Positions 17,649 through 27,110 of a stretch of 35,357 bases of DNA are shown in pieces; the stretch's first letter is position 1; each line of letters starts with the position of its first letter. The notes beneath the pieces were generated by a model, which was not told where the DNA came from, made no database searches, and saw only the letters and a list, made by a program, of their open reading frames with translations. This stretch comes from Candidatus Falkowiibacteriota bacterium (GTDB lineage: Bacteria > Patescibacteriota > Patescibacteriia > Patescibacteriales > UBA12465): contig JAACPL010000011.1 in the NCBI GenBank assembly GCA_009995495.1, forward strand, positions 1 through 35,357, written 5' to 3'. A program made the translations under genes and the position numbers.

Positions 17649-18932
17649 CTATTTCCAACCGCCCCCTTGACGAACTAAAAGTTCAGACGCCCGATCTTTT
17701 TCCGCCATAATCTCCTTAACAACTTTTTCAAGGCGCATTCCTTGTGAGCCTTTAACTAAAACTATATCACCTGAATTAATACGACTAATTAAAAATTCTC
17801 CAATCTCATCGGTACTATTAAAATGAAATGATTTATCATTATCTAAACCATTTTTAAGAGCCGATTCAGCTATCATTAAAGATTTATCGCCGATAGTAAT
17901 TAAAAAGTCCGCCTTTATTTTAGCGATTTTTTCACCAACTAAACGATGTCCTTCATTAGTATAGGAACCAATTTCTAACATATCCCCTAAAACAACATAT
18001 TTCTTAGATTCGGATTCAATTTTAATACTACCTAAAACATCAAGCGCTGCTAAACAAGCTTCTGGTGATGAATTATAACTATCATCAATAATAAAAGAAT
18101 TATTAATTCCCGGCAAAACATTCATCCTTCCTCTTGGCAAAGAAAAGTCCTTTAAAGAATTAGCAATATTAACTAAATTAAACCCCAATTCTAAAGCACA
18201 AGCACTAGCTGCTAAGGCTGCATAAACTGCTCCTGGAGATAAGGCGTTTTTCATTAAAACTGGAACAATTGAGCCACGAAAATTTAATTTAAAATTTATT
18301 CCACTTAGCTCATAATCACCTTTGTCAAAATTATATCTTACATCCTGAGCAAGTAAATCAACTCCTTCTTTAAAACCATAGCTTATAACTTTAACCCGAC
18401 TAGCTTCTGCCATTTCCTTACAAAAATCATTATCAAAATTTAAAATAGCGGCGCCCTGACCCTGTAACGATGTTACTAAAACCTCTTTTTCTTTTTTAAT
18501 TTCTAAAAGTGAGCCAAAATATTCAATATGAGCATAACTAATAGAGCTAACAATTCCTATTTTTGGTTTAGCTAACGAACATAAATATTTTAAGTCTCCC
18601 GGCCTATCAATACCCATTTCTAAAATTAATATTTCCGGATAATTTTTATCACCAAAAATAATTATTTTAAAAGCTAGAAAAAAAACACTAAACCAAGAAA
18701 GAATGTTTTTGCCAGGAGATTTTGCGCCAATAATAGTTAAGGGTAGACCAATCTCATTATTATAATTTTTATAAGTTGCTCTAACTTTAAATTTACTACC
18801 TAAAACTAGGGCTAGAGCTTCTTTAGTACTACTTTTTCCAATTGAACCAGTTATACCAATAACTAAAGGCTTCTGTCTTAATAGAATTAATTTAGCAAAA
18901 ATCTTTAATTTGAACATTAAAATCTTTTTCAT
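17649..18932 (-). CDS. murF: MurF-like UDP-MurNAc-tripeptide-D-Ala-D-Ala ligase
   Basis: 427 aa; GITGSIGKSSTKEAL, TYKNYNNEIGLPLTI, LEMGIDRPGDL, IIDDSYNSSPEACLAAL. Confidence 0.88.
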   Translation of the reverse strand: MKKILMFKLKIFAKLILLRQKPLVIGITGSIGKSSTKEALALVLGSKFKVRATYKNYNNEIGLPLTIIGAKSPGKNILSWFSVFFLAFKIIIFGDKNYPEILILEMGIDRPGDLKYLCSLAKPKIGIVSSISYAHIEYFGSLLEIKKEKEVLVTSLQGQGAAILNFDNDFCKEMAEASRVKVISYGFKEGVDLLAQDVRYNFDKGDYELSGINFKLNFRGSIVPVLMKNALSPGAVYAALAASACALELGFNLVNIANSLKDFSLPRGRMNVLPGINNSFIIDDSYNSSPEACLAALDVLGSIKIESESKKYVVLGDMLEIGSYTNEGHRLVGEKIAKIKADFLITIGDKSLMIAESALKNGLDNDKSFHFNSTDEIGEFLISRINSGDIVLVKGSQGMRLEKVVKEIMAEKDRASELLVRQGGGWK

Positions 18933-18933
18933 C

Positions 18934-20952
18934 TTATTTTCTTGTTTTTGGTATTTGATAATAACGAAGAATAAATTCGGCTATATCACGCCAGAGCGGA
19001 ACGGTTGAACCCTCAGCATACTGGACTCCTTTTGGGCTGTCAATTTTTACCAGCATCACAAAGGCAGGGTCATCAATTGGAGCGACGCCAATAAAAGTAT
19101 GAAGCCATTCATCTTTTTTATAACCACCAACTGTAGCAATTTGAGCCGTTCCTGTCTTGCCCCCTAAATAATAACCTTCAATCTTCGCTCTTTTAGAATG
19201 TCCTTTTTCTACAATATTAACTAACATTGCCGAAACTGTTGCCGCTGTTTCCGGGCTAATAACCTCCCTTACTTTCTTCGGATTTATTATTTCTTCAACT
19301 CCATTATTAATTATTTTTTTAACAACATAGGGCTTCATTAAAACTCCTTTATTAGCAATAGCCTGATAAGACATCACCATTTGTAAGGGTGTCACCGCTA
19401 TTCCCTGTCCAAAAGAAGCAGTCGCCGCATCAATTTCTTTAATTCTATTTTTTAATAAATTATTAATATTACCAGGGCTCTCGGCGCCAAGCTCAAGTCC
19501 ACTTCTTTCCCCAAAACCAAAATCTTGAACATATTTAGCAAAAACATCATCCCCAGTTTGTCGCATCGCAAAAATAGCTCCAGTATTTAAAGAATTATCT
19601 AAGACATAATTCATATCGACTAAACCATGTGCCCCCTTAGTACTAAAATCAGAATTTCTAATCGGCTTATTCCAACCACTAATCATTATTTCACCTTTAT
19701 CTTCATATAGCGTTGCCGGATTTACCTTACCCTCATTAATAGCCGCCGCCATCGTAATAACTTTAAAAACAGAGCCTGGTTCATATTGATATAAAATGGT
19801 CGGATTATTAAAATAACTTAAATCTTTAACATTTTGATAATCATTAGGATTAAAATTTGGTTCTGAACACATAGCTAAGATTGCCCCTGTTTTTGGTTCA
19901 ACCACAATGACTGAGCCTCCAGTCGCTTCAAATCTAGCCACCGTTTCTTTAAGTTTTTCACAAGCAAAAAATTCTATATTTCTATCGATAGTTAAAACTA
20001 GATCCGAACCTCCCTGAGGAGCAGTATACTCTCTATCATTTACAATAATTAAATTAGCTGAAGCCCCTTTTTCTGATTTCAGATTTCCGTACTGACCAAA
20101 TAACTCTTTATCAAAAAATTCTTCCAAGCCATAATGACCATTACTCTCACCATTAGAATAACCAACATAGCCAAGAATTTGTGAGGCAACCTCATTCTCA
20201 GGATAATAACGATATTTTGAAAAAGTAAATCCAAGCCCAGGTATATCTAAAGATTTTTTTATTTCTTTTTCCTCGCCACTTGATTCGTCCAATTCTTTAA
20301 TGGTTAAATAAATTTTCTCATTTCTAAATTCAAGATCTTCTTTACTAATATCTTTTGACACCAAGTCACGCAAAGAACCACGCCTAATTTCACCATTTTC
20401 AAAATAGTCAGAGTTCACTAAATAAACATAAAGATCAAGTAAACGATTAATTTCAAAAGTTTTGTTTAAAGGTTCATAAGGATCTCCAGGCTTATCAAAA
20501 CGAAGTAAATAGTTATTAATTATTACCTCTTTCGTTGAGGTAGCAACAATTAAATCACTTAAATTTTTATTTTTTAATTCTTGTTCTAAAATTTCTCTAT
20601 CAAAAAATTCATAAAATTTTTCTGCCATTTCTAAAGGATTAGTAATGTCCTTAGGAACTGAATAAATTGTCGCTAAGTCACGAACGGAAGCGGCCGCATA
20701 AAGTTTCTCCCCTTCGGTGGACCTTTCGGTAAAATATATTTTTCCTCTTTCTGGTATCAATTTTAATGAAACTTCATGTTGATCAGCGGCTCTGGCTTTA
20801 TAAATTTCAGATTCAGAAATTTGAATCGCGTACAATTTATAAACTAAAGAAAATGATAATAAAAAAACGACCGCAACGACTAGGCGCCAGCGACCAAGCC
20901 CAATTTTTGATTTTTCCGAGCCTTTTCTATTCCCTATCTTAATCGGCCTCAT
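18934..20952 (-). CDS. ftsI: Peptidoglycan transpeptidase FtsI/PBP2
   Basis: 672 aa; N-terminal TM; EPGSVFK (SxxK), SLN, GGKTGTAQ; between ftsL-like gene and murF. Confidence 0.92.
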   Translation of the reverse strand: MRPIKIGNRKGSEKSKIGLGRWRLVVAVVFLLSFSLVYKLYAIQISESEIYKARAADQHEVSLKLIPERGKIYFTERSTEGEKLYAAASVRDLATIYSVPKDITNPLEMAEKFYEFFDREILEQELKNKNLSDLIVATSTKEVIINNYLLRFDKPGDPYEPLNKTFEINRLLDLYVYLVNSDYFENGEIRRGSLRDLVSKDISKEDLEFRNEKIYLTIKELDESSGEEKEIKKSLDIPGLGFTFSKYRYYPENEVASQILGYVGYSNGESNGHYGLEEFFDKELFGQYGNLKSEKGASANLIIVNDREYTAPQGGSDLVLTIDRNIEFFACEKLKETVARFEATGGSVIVVEPKTGAILAMCSEPNFNPNDYQNVKDLSYFNNPTILYQYEPGSVFKVITMAAAINEGKVNPATLYEDKGEIMISGWNKPIRNSDFSTKGAHGLVDMNYVLDNSLNTGAIFAMRQTGDDVFAKYVQDFGFGERSGLELGAESPGNINNLLKNRIKEIDAATASFGQGIAVTPLQMVMSYQAIANKGVLMKPYVVKKIINNGVEEIINPKKVREVISPETAATVSAMLVNIVEKGHSKRAKIEGYYLGGKTGTAQIATVGGYKKDEWLHTFIGVAPIDDPAFVMLVKIDSPKGVQYAEGSTVPLWRDIAEFILRYYQIPKTRK

Positions 20953-20958
20953 ATTAAA

Positions 20959-21291
20959 TTATTTTTTTGCCACGGAAGCTATTGGTTTTAGATATTCAAA
21001 TTCAGCTACTTCAACCATATTTAATTGTACTACTCTTGAATTAACAGAATAATATGATTGAGTAAAACTTATTTTCTCTTCTAATTCCGACTTCTCAACT
21101 TTTAAAATATCGGTCTTAAAAGTTAATTCTTTTAGAATAAAGCCTTGAGTCGCTAAGTGACTAATATTAAATAAATAAAAACCAATACCAATAAAGATAA
21201 AAGAAAAAATCGAAAAATTAAAATAGCGCCAAGCGGAGCTGGTTTTTTTTCCTTGATTTTTGTCTCTTAGACGAGAATTATTGTTTGCCAT
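20959..21291 (-). CDS. FtsL-like small bitopic division protein
   Basis: 110 aa; basic N-terminus, one TM, predicted coiled coil; located between rsmH and ftsI. Confidence 0.65.
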   Translation of the reverse strand: MANNNSRLRDKNQGKKTSSAWRYFNFSIFSFIFIGIGFYLFNISHLATQGFILKELTFKTDILKVEKSELEEKISFTQSYYSVNSRVVQLNMVEVAEFEYLKPIASVAKK

Positions 21292-21320
21292 AGTTTTTAT
21301 ATTTTTAACTTGAAAATTAT

Positions 21321-22211
21321 CTAAATTTTTTGAGCAGCGCGTAATTTTGCACTTCTCGCCCTTTTATTACAACTTGCCTCAAAAGAACCTGGAATAAGTG
21401 GTTTTTTGGTTAAAATGTTAAAGTCTTTTCCCTTTCTATCTCTTAAAAAATTCTTAACAATTCTATCTTCACCACTATGGAAGGAAACAACCACTAATCT
21501 ACCGCCAATTTTCAATCTCTTTTCGGCCTGTTCTAGAGCTTCAGCTAGAACTTCCAATTCCTTATTAGTCTCCATTCTTAAAGCTTGAAACACTTTTGTA
21601 GCCGGGTGAATTTTTGACCAAGCACGAATGGGGATGATTTCTTCTATTAGAGTGCATAGGTCGGAGGTAGTTTTAATCTTTTTCTTTTTTCTAGTTTCAA
21701 CAATTTTCTTAGCAATGCGATAAGCTTGCTTTTCTTCGCCATATTCTCGAAATATTTTCGTTAATTCAAGTAAAGAATAAAAGTTAACTATTTTCTCTGT
21801 TGAAAGCTCGTTATCAGGGCCAAAGGACATATCAAGAGCCCTTTCACCTTTAAACGAGAACCCTCTCGCCTCATCGTCAAGCTGAGCCGAAGAAAGACCG
21901 AGATCAAAGACAATACCATCAACTAATTCTCCCGGAAAAACTGATTCCGCTACCTCATTTAAATTTTTAAAATTACTTCTTACTAATTCAACATTATTTA
22001 ACTTCTTTTCTTTTAATAATCTTTTAGCATTTTCTAAGGCGAGTTCATCCAAATCAATTCCCAGTACTTTTCCTTTTTCACCAACTAATTCAGCAATTGC
22101 CCTTGTGTAACCAGCGCCACCTAGAGTACAGTCAATAAATTTTCCTCCTATTTTCGGATCAAGAAAGGAAATTATTTCCTTCAACATTACTGGCACATGA
22201 CTATAGATCAT
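21321..22211 (-). CDS. rsmH: 16S rRNA (cytosine1402-N4)-methyltransferase RsmH
   Basis: 296 aa; HVPVMLKEII, FIDCTLGGAGYT, DLGLSSAQLDDEARGFSF, ALRMETNKEL. Confidence 0.95.
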   Translation of the reverse strand: MIYSHVPVMLKEIISFLDPKIGGKFIDCTLGGAGYTRAIAELVGEKGKVLGIDLDELALENAKRLLKEKKLNNVELVRSNFKNLNEVAESVFPGELVDGIVFDLGLSSAQLDDEARGFSFKGERALDMSFGPDNELSTEKIVNFYSLLELTKIFREYGEEKQAYRIAKKIVETRKKKKIKTTSDLCTLIEEIIPIRAWSKIHPATKVFQALRMETNKELEVLAEALEQAEKRLKIGGRLVVVSFHSGEDRIVKNFLRDRKGKDFNILTKKPLIPGSFEASCNKRARSAKLRAAQKI

Positions 22212-22212
22212 A

Positions 22213-22644
22213 TTAAATTCCTAAATTTCCCAATTCCTCGGCAATTGTATTAGTATTTTTTTCCGATTCAGTTTTATATTTTTTCCAAGCACCTTCATCC
22301 CAAATTTCTAAATGATCATATAACCCGGCAACAATTACTTTTTTCTTTAAAAAAGAAAATTCTCTTAAATACTCCGGTAAAGTAATTCTTCCCTGGTTAT
22401 CAAATTCCAAATCCATGGCTCCAGCTAACATGTGACGACTAAAAGCACGGGCCTTTGATTGACTAATTGGTAGAGCGGCGAGACTAATAGCAATCTTAGT
22501 AAATTGTTCCTTGCCATATAAAAATAAACAGCCGTCCAAACCTTTGGTAACGACTGCACCTTTTTTTAAGACAGCTCGAAATTTAGCCGGTATTGCTAGA
22601 CGACCTTTATCATCGAGATTGTGATTGTATTCTCCAATTAACAT
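22213..22644 (-). CDS. mraZ: Transcriptional regulator MraZ
   Basis: 143 aa; GEYNHNLDDKGRLAIPAKFR and DNQGRITLPEYLREF. Confidence 0.95.
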   Translation of the reverse strand: MLIGEYNHNLDDKGRLAIPAKFRAVLKKGAVVTKGLDGCLFLYGKEQFTKIAISLAALPISQSKARAFSRHMLAGAMDLEFDNQGRITLPEYLREFSFLKKKVIVAGLYDHLEIWDEGAWKKYKTESEKNTNTIAEELGNLGI

Positions 22645-22648
22645 ATAT

Positions 22649-22675
22649 TCACCTTAGTTCCCCACAAATCACCTT
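22649..22675 (-). promoter_or_regulatory. Putative MraZ operator: three 10-bp-phased repeats
   Basis: Minus strand AAGGTGATTT GTGGGGAACT AAGGTGAATA; G-G-(T/G)-G-A cores at exact 10-bp spacing between the -10 box and the mraZ start. Confidence 0.65.
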
Positions 22676-22684
22676 ACAGATTTA

Positions 22685-22713
22685 ATTATACACCACTTAT
22701 ACTCTCTGGTCAA
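22685..22713 (-). promoter_or_regulatory. Sigma70-type promoter for the mraZ operon
   Basis: Minus strand TTGACC-N17-TATAAT. Confidence 0.8.
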
Positions 22714-22755
22714 CACTTAATATATTGCTTAAATAAGCTAAAATAATAATAAAAA

Positions 22756-22779
22756 AGATACTTATCAACAAGTATCTTA
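22756..22779 (-). terminator. Intrinsic terminator downstream of dus
   Basis: Perfect AAGATACTT/AAGTATCTT stem with 6-nt loop, followed on minus by TTTTTTATTATTATTTT. Confidence 0.8.
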
Positions 22780-22854
22780 AAAAAATCGTTAAAAAATTTT
22801 TTTTTCATCAAAAGTTATCAACAGGCCATTTTCTGAAGGGCGCTTAACTTGAAC

Positions 22855-23910
22855 TTATAATTTTGTTTTAAAAACTTTTTTAATTTCATTCAAACTCTCC
22901 GCTTTAACTAAAGCTTCTCTTAGTTTTGCCGCCCCCTTAACCCCTCTTAAGTACCAACAAAGATTTTTTCTTAATTCATAAGTCGCTCGCTTCCCTTTTA
23001 ATTTATGCCCCAACTCAGCGTGTTCAAGTAATAATTTAAAAACCCCAGCCTTGCTTTTATTAATAATTTTATTGTTTTTGATTTCCTTAAAAAGCCAAGG
23101 GCGACCCAAAATTCCACGACCAAGACCTAAGCCATCAGCTTCACTCTCCTTAAGAGCTTTGTGGGCCTCCTCTAAATCATAAATTCCACCATTTGCAAGA
23201 ATTATTCCTTTAAAATATTTTCTCGCTTCTTTAATTGCTTTAAAATCAGCGGCGCCTACAAAACCTTGTTTTAAAGTTCGACCATGTATCATTAAAGCAG
23301 CGATTGGAAAATCAGAAATATTTTGTAAAAAATTTTTAAAATCTATTGAGCCACTTGCAAGTCTTATTTTAATAGAAACGGGCAAGTTTGTATTATCTAA
23401 AACGGCTTTAATAACTGCTTTAGAACGCTCTAAGTCTTTCATCAGACTGGCGCCAGCCCCTTGTTTAATTATTTTTGGTACTGGGCAACCAAAATTAATG
23501 TCAATCCCGTCAGGCTTAATTTTTTCAGTTATTATTTTTGTAGCAACGGCAAAATGCTCAGGGTTTGAGCCAAATATTTGAGCAACAAAATATTTTTCTT
23601 TTTTTCTATCAAAACGTAAAATATCTAAAGTTTTTTCACTTTCTAATCTGTCTCCTTTAGTTAATAATTTTCTGAGCGGATTTTTTTCTAAATAATAAAG
23701 AGCTGCGGTTGAAGCCATCTCGCTATATAAAACGTCAGCTCCGTTCTTCTTACAAATTTGACGAAAAGCAGCGTCAGAAAAACCGGCCATTGGCGCTAAG
23801 GCTAAAATTGGCCGGTCATGATTTTTTAACTTTTGCCAAAAATTATTTTTATTTTCTGTAAATTTTAAATTCATATTTTTCATCTTTAACCATAAAGCCA
23901 GCCGCCTCAA
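22855..23910 (-). CDS. tRNA-dihydrouridine synthase (Dus family)
   Basis: 351 aa; ALAPMAGFSDAAFR, QIFGSNPEHFA, DINFGCPVPKIIKQGAGASLM, ANGGIYDLEEA. Real start likely at an internal Met (MKNMNLKF or MNLKF) near the cysS stop. Confidence 0.92.
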   Translation of the reverse strand: MRRLALWLKMKNMNLKFTENKNNFWQKLKNHDRPILALAPMAGFSDAAFRQICKKNGADVLYSEMASTAALYYLEKNPLRKLLTKGDRLESEKTLDILRFDRKKEKYFVAQIFGSNPEHFAVATKIITEKIKPDGIDINFGCPVPKIIKQGAGASLMKDLERSKAVIKAVLDNTNLPVSIKIRLASGSIDFKNFLQNISDFPIAALMIHGRTLKQGFVGAADFKAIKEARKYFKGIILANGGIYDLEEAHKALKESEADGLGLGRGILGRPWLFKEIKNNKIINKSKAGVFKLLLEHAELGHKLKGKRATYELRKNLCWYLRGVKGAAKLREALVKAESLNEIKKVFKTKL

Positions 23911-25264
23911 TTTCTAATCGTAAAGCATCGGCTTGAGCAAAATCTTTATTCTCGCGAGCAATTATTCTTAGCCTAACCTTTTCTTTTATTTCTTCAGTTA
24001 AATCGAACGAAGAAACTTCTTTTGCTTCATCATCAATTATAATATCCTCCAACTTTAAGCCCAAAACCTTATCAAAATCAACTAAGGTTTCATATTTTTC
24101 TGCTTCAATTATTTTAGCTTTAAAAACTGAATTAACAACTGCTAAAGCTTTTGGCATATTCAAATCGTCATTAAGCGCTTCTAAAAATTTATTTTTTAAG
24201 TCTTCATTAACTTTAGCCTCACCCTTAGTTTTATCAAGTTTAACAAATTGGCGTCTTAAACTATTTAAGCCCTCTTGAGCTTGCTTTAAAATTTCCTCGG
24301 AATATTCCATCGGCTTGCGATAATGGACTTGAAGAGCAGTGAAACGATAAGCCAACGGATCTAGGTTTTTATCAATTAAAGCCTTTTTGAGAGTCAAAAA
24401 ATTATCATCACTTTTTGCCATCTTTTTCCCGCCTGGAATATTTAAAAAAGCACCGTGAAGCCAATAATTAAAAAATTTATTACCGGTCGCTGCCTCACTC
24501 TGAGCAATTTCATTAGTATGATGAATATTAATATGGTCAGCGCCGCCACAATGAATATCTAAATTATTAGTTAGATGTTTTAAGCTAATAGCCGAGCATT
24601 CTATATGCCAACCAGGAAAACCTAGACCCCAAGGAGACTCCCATTCCATCTGCCTCTTTTTATCATGGCTCGAAAATTTCCAAAGAGCAAAATCTGTTGG
24701 GTTTTTTTTCTCATTATTCTTCTCTACCCGAGCTCCCTCTTTTAAATCTTCAAGCGGAAGATGGCTTAACTTATTATAATTAGGGAATTTAGAAGTATCA
24801 AAATAAAGACCATCGCTAGTCTGATAAACAAAACTTTTCTCTTCTAGAGTTTTAATTAAATTAATTTGTTCGGGAATATTATCGCTGACTTTTTCCCAAA
24901 CATCTGGCCTTAAAATATTTAATTTTTCTAAGTCAGCCTTGAAAGCGTCACTGTATTTTTTGGCAATTTCCCAAGCACTTTTTCCCTCTCTTTTTACTCC
25001 CGCCTCCATCTTATCCTCACCCATATCCATATCACCAATTAAATGACCAACATCAGTAATATTTTCTACATGAAAAACTTTATAATCATTATAAATCAAA
25101 ATACGTTTTAAAAAATCTTCAAACAAATAAGTTCTAAGATTACCAAGATGAGCAAAATTATAAACAGTTGGGCCGCAAGTATAGAGACCAACTTTCGGAG
25201 CAGAAATTGCTTGAAATTCTTCCTTCTTTTTACTTAAAGAATTATATAAATATAACTTACTCAT
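23849..25264 (-). CDS. cysS: Cysteinyl-tRNA synthetase
   Basis: 471 aa; YTCGPTVYNFAHLGNLRTYL, GWHIECSAIS, HTNEIAQSEA, KMAKSDDN. Confidence 0.95.
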   Translation of the reverse strand: MSKLYLYNSLSKKKEEFQAISAPKVGLYTCGPTVYNFAHLGNLRTYLFEDFLKRILIYNDYKVFHVENITDVGHLIGDMDMGEDKMEAGVKREGKSAWEIAKKYSDAFKADLEKLNILRPDVWEKVSDNIPEQINLIKTLEEKSFVYQTSDGLYFDTSKFPNYNKLSHLPLEDLKEGARVEKNNEKKNPTDFALWKFSSHDKKRQMEWESPWGLGFPGWHIECSAISLKHLTNNLDIHCGGADHINIHHTNEIAQSEAATGNKFFNYWLHGAFLNIPGGKKMAKSDDNFLTLKKALIDKNLDPLAYRFTALQVHYRKPMEYSEEILKQAQEGLNSLRRQFVKLDKTKGEAKVNEDLKNKFLEALNDDLNMPKALAVVNSVFKAKIIEAEKYETLVDFDKVLGLKLEDIIIDDEAKEVSSFDLTEEIKEKVRLRIIARENKDFAQADALRLEIEAAGFMVKDEKYEFKIYRK

Positions 25265-25289
25265 AAATTCAAGTCAAGAATAACTCTTT

Positions 25290-25727
25290 TTAATTTTCTT
25301 TTGTAATAACAAAATTACTTGGAGCAACATCATCCTCAAAGGAAACCTCGGCCTCAAGAGCGATGTGTCCATCTTCATACTTAATCTGAGCTAAATCCTC
25401 GCTAGACCAGTTAAATTCTGTGATGTAAAAAGTCCCGCCTAAAACTTCTTTAATAGGAGAAAGTTCACTAATATTTTCCACTAAATAGTTTTGACGAGAA
25501 ACTAATTTACTAACAGGTTCTAATAAAACCTCTTCAGCAGGAACCTCTTCTTCTATTAAAACGTCTCCGTTTTGATTCTGCTCGTTGCTTAGTCTTGTCT
25601 CATCATTAATTAAATTTCTTTCTAATTTAAGAAAAACCACCAAAAAGAATAACAAAGCAATAACAAAAAGGAAGATAAAAACCACCAAAATTTTGTTATT
25701 TTTTTTTGTGTTGTTTGAAGTTTCCAT
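25290..25727 (-). CDS. Hypothetical single-pass membrane protein
   Basis: 145 aa; N-terminal TM helix (ILVVFIFLFVIALLFFLVVFL), acidic linker; promoter directly upstream and cysS directly downstream. Confidence 0.65.
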   Translation of the reverse strand: METSNNTKKNNKILVVFIFLFVIALLFFLVVFLKLERNLINDETRLSNEQNQNGDVLIEEEVPAEEVLLEPVSKLVSRQNYLVENISELSPIKEVLGGTFYITEFNWSSEDLAQIKYEDGHIALEAEVSFEDDVAPSNFVITKEN

Positions 25728-25780
25728 AATTTTAAAATTAATTATTTTTATTTTTTCAAGTATATCTTAATCTGTAATAT

Positions 25781-25809
25781 ATTATAGCAATAAAAGCCAA
25801 AAAAGCCAA
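25781..25809 (-). promoter_or_regulatory. Sigma70-type promoter for the 145aa-cysS-dus operon
   Basis: Minus strand TTGGCT-N17-TATAAT. Confidence 0.7.
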
Positions 25810-25832
25810 AAAAAATAAAAAAAGTTAAAAAG

Positions 25833-25858
25833 AAAAGCCCGTTTTTCAACGAGCTCTT
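25833..25858 (-). terminator. Intrinsic terminator
   Basis: Minus strand AAGAGCTCGTT-GAAA-AACGGGCTTTT, 11 pairs allowing G-U, then CTTTTTAACTTTTTTT. Confidence 0.8.
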
Positions 25859-25997
25859 AATTTTTTTATGTTAAGTTTTAAAACAATCTTATTTGTTCAG
25901 CGTCGCTTATTCTACCGGAAAAATAGCGACGACGAAAAGGAATTTCTTCCTTTAAGTCAGGTTTTTCTTCCTGAGCTTGGTTGACTAAAACTTTCGA

Positions 25998-26507
25998 CTA
26001 AAGACTCTTTAAATAAGCTTTATTAAACTCATAAAAGATGTCAAAAGGAGAAGCTCTTTTTTTAATTTTAAAAGCTTGGCGAAAAACTAGTTCCGCCCTT
26101 CTTCTTATAGTCGCGCCCCTAAATTGTCTTAAACCATCTAAATTTAGAGGGATTAAGCGACTTTCGGGTCGACTAGACTTTAAAGCCTCTTTACATTCAG
26201 CACTATCACAGCAACTCAACTTTAAATCAAGAATTGAGTAGTTAAGAAAAAGTAAAAATTTAATTTTACTTTTCTTACAGAATTGACAAATTTTCTCTGA
26301 CTCCATCTTTTTACTAGCTAAAACCAGAAATTTAATTTGCCGCGAGAGAGCATCGCCTTCTTTACGAACTGGGCGTAATTCAAGTTCGTAGAAAACTTCA
26401 GAATCATTAAAAATAAATGATTCTAAAAACATTCCTTGAAACCGAGTGGAGTTTTTAAAAAAATAGGGCTCGCTAGGAGTTTCCCAAATTTCATTTTTAT
26501 TTAGCAT
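25998..26507 (-). CDS. Hypothetical protein with four-cysteine zinc-ribbon-like motif
   Basis: 169 aa; CQFC...CC-x4-C; preceded by a strong promoter. An open frame continues past its TAG stop to 25878. Confidence 0.65.
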   Translation of the reverse strand: MLNKNEIWETPSEPYFFKNSTRFQGMFLESFIFNDSEVFYELELRPVRKEGDALSRQIKFLVLASKKMESEKICQFCKKSKIKFLLFLNYSILDLKLSCCDSAECKEALKSSRPESRLIPLNLDGLRQFRGATIRRRAELVFRQAFKIKKRASPFDIFYEFNKAYLKSL

Positions 26508-26599
26508 TTTATCTGTTTTTTTTGTTTTTGATTGTGAATGAACTTTAAAGATTAAAAATAGCCAAATTTATTGAAAATAGCTTTAAACTACTCTGCCCT

Positions 26600-26628
26600 A
26601 TTATATCACAATTTTTACAAAAAGTCAA
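26600..26628 (-). promoter_or_regulatory. Sigma70-type promoter for the 169-aa gene
   Basis: Minus strand TTGACT-N17-TATAAT. Confidence 0.8.
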
Positions 26629-26644
26629 TATTTTTAAGAAATTT

Positions 26645-27001
26645 TTAAGAAATTTTCTTAAATCTTACAGAAAAAACAGGCTCATACTCAACCTTGTTTT
26701 CATCAACTAATTTGATTAACTCCCCTTCTGAAAGTTTTTTAACTGCTAAATCACTAATTAATTGATTATCACCAGCAATATGTAATTTTAAACCTTCAAG
26801 CTTATCAAACTCCTCTTTAAAAGAATCCTTAATCGAAATTTCTACCTTTTTTTTCTTCAATTTTAAAGCTTCAAGCTCTTCTACTAAGTCCTGATATTCA
26901 CCATTAACGGATAAGGCGTCGCGATAAGCTTTTTTAAGTTCACGACTTTCTTTTTTATTTTCTTGGACACGTTTAAAAATGTCTGGAATTTCTTGAGCCA
27001 T
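26645..27001 (-). CDS. Conserved hypothetical coiled-coil protein
   Basis: 118 aa, charged helical sequence, intact ORF in the dominant coding orientation. Confidence 0.65.
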   Translation of the reverse strand: MAQEIPDIFKRVQENKKESRELKKAYRDALSVNGEYQDLVEELEALKLKKKKVEISIKDSFKEEFDKLEGLKLHIAGDNQLISDLAVKKLSEGELIKLVDENKVEYEPVFSVRFKKIS

Positions 27002-27042
27002 ATTATTTATTTAAATTAAATTAAATTATTTTACAAAAATTA

Positions 27043-27063
27043 AAATTGCCACTCAGGCAATTT
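27043..27063 (-). terminator. Probable intrinsic terminator downstream of mnmA
   Basis: Minus strand AAATTGCC-TGAGT-GGCAATTT followed by TAATTTTTG. Confidence 0.6.
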
Positions 27064-27110
27064 AAAATTTTAAAACCATCTTTAAAGATAAAGCTCCTTA
27101 ACAAAATTTA

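Noticed and set aside
22762-22822. Two TTATCAACA sequences resembling DnaA boxes
   Set aside because: One mismatch to TTATCCACA in AT-rich DNA; one is part of a terminator hairpin/loop; only two copies and no other origin features.
25998-26000. Genome-wide TAG recoding
   Set aside because: Other genes in the window (NUDIX, murF) appear to end normally at TAG.
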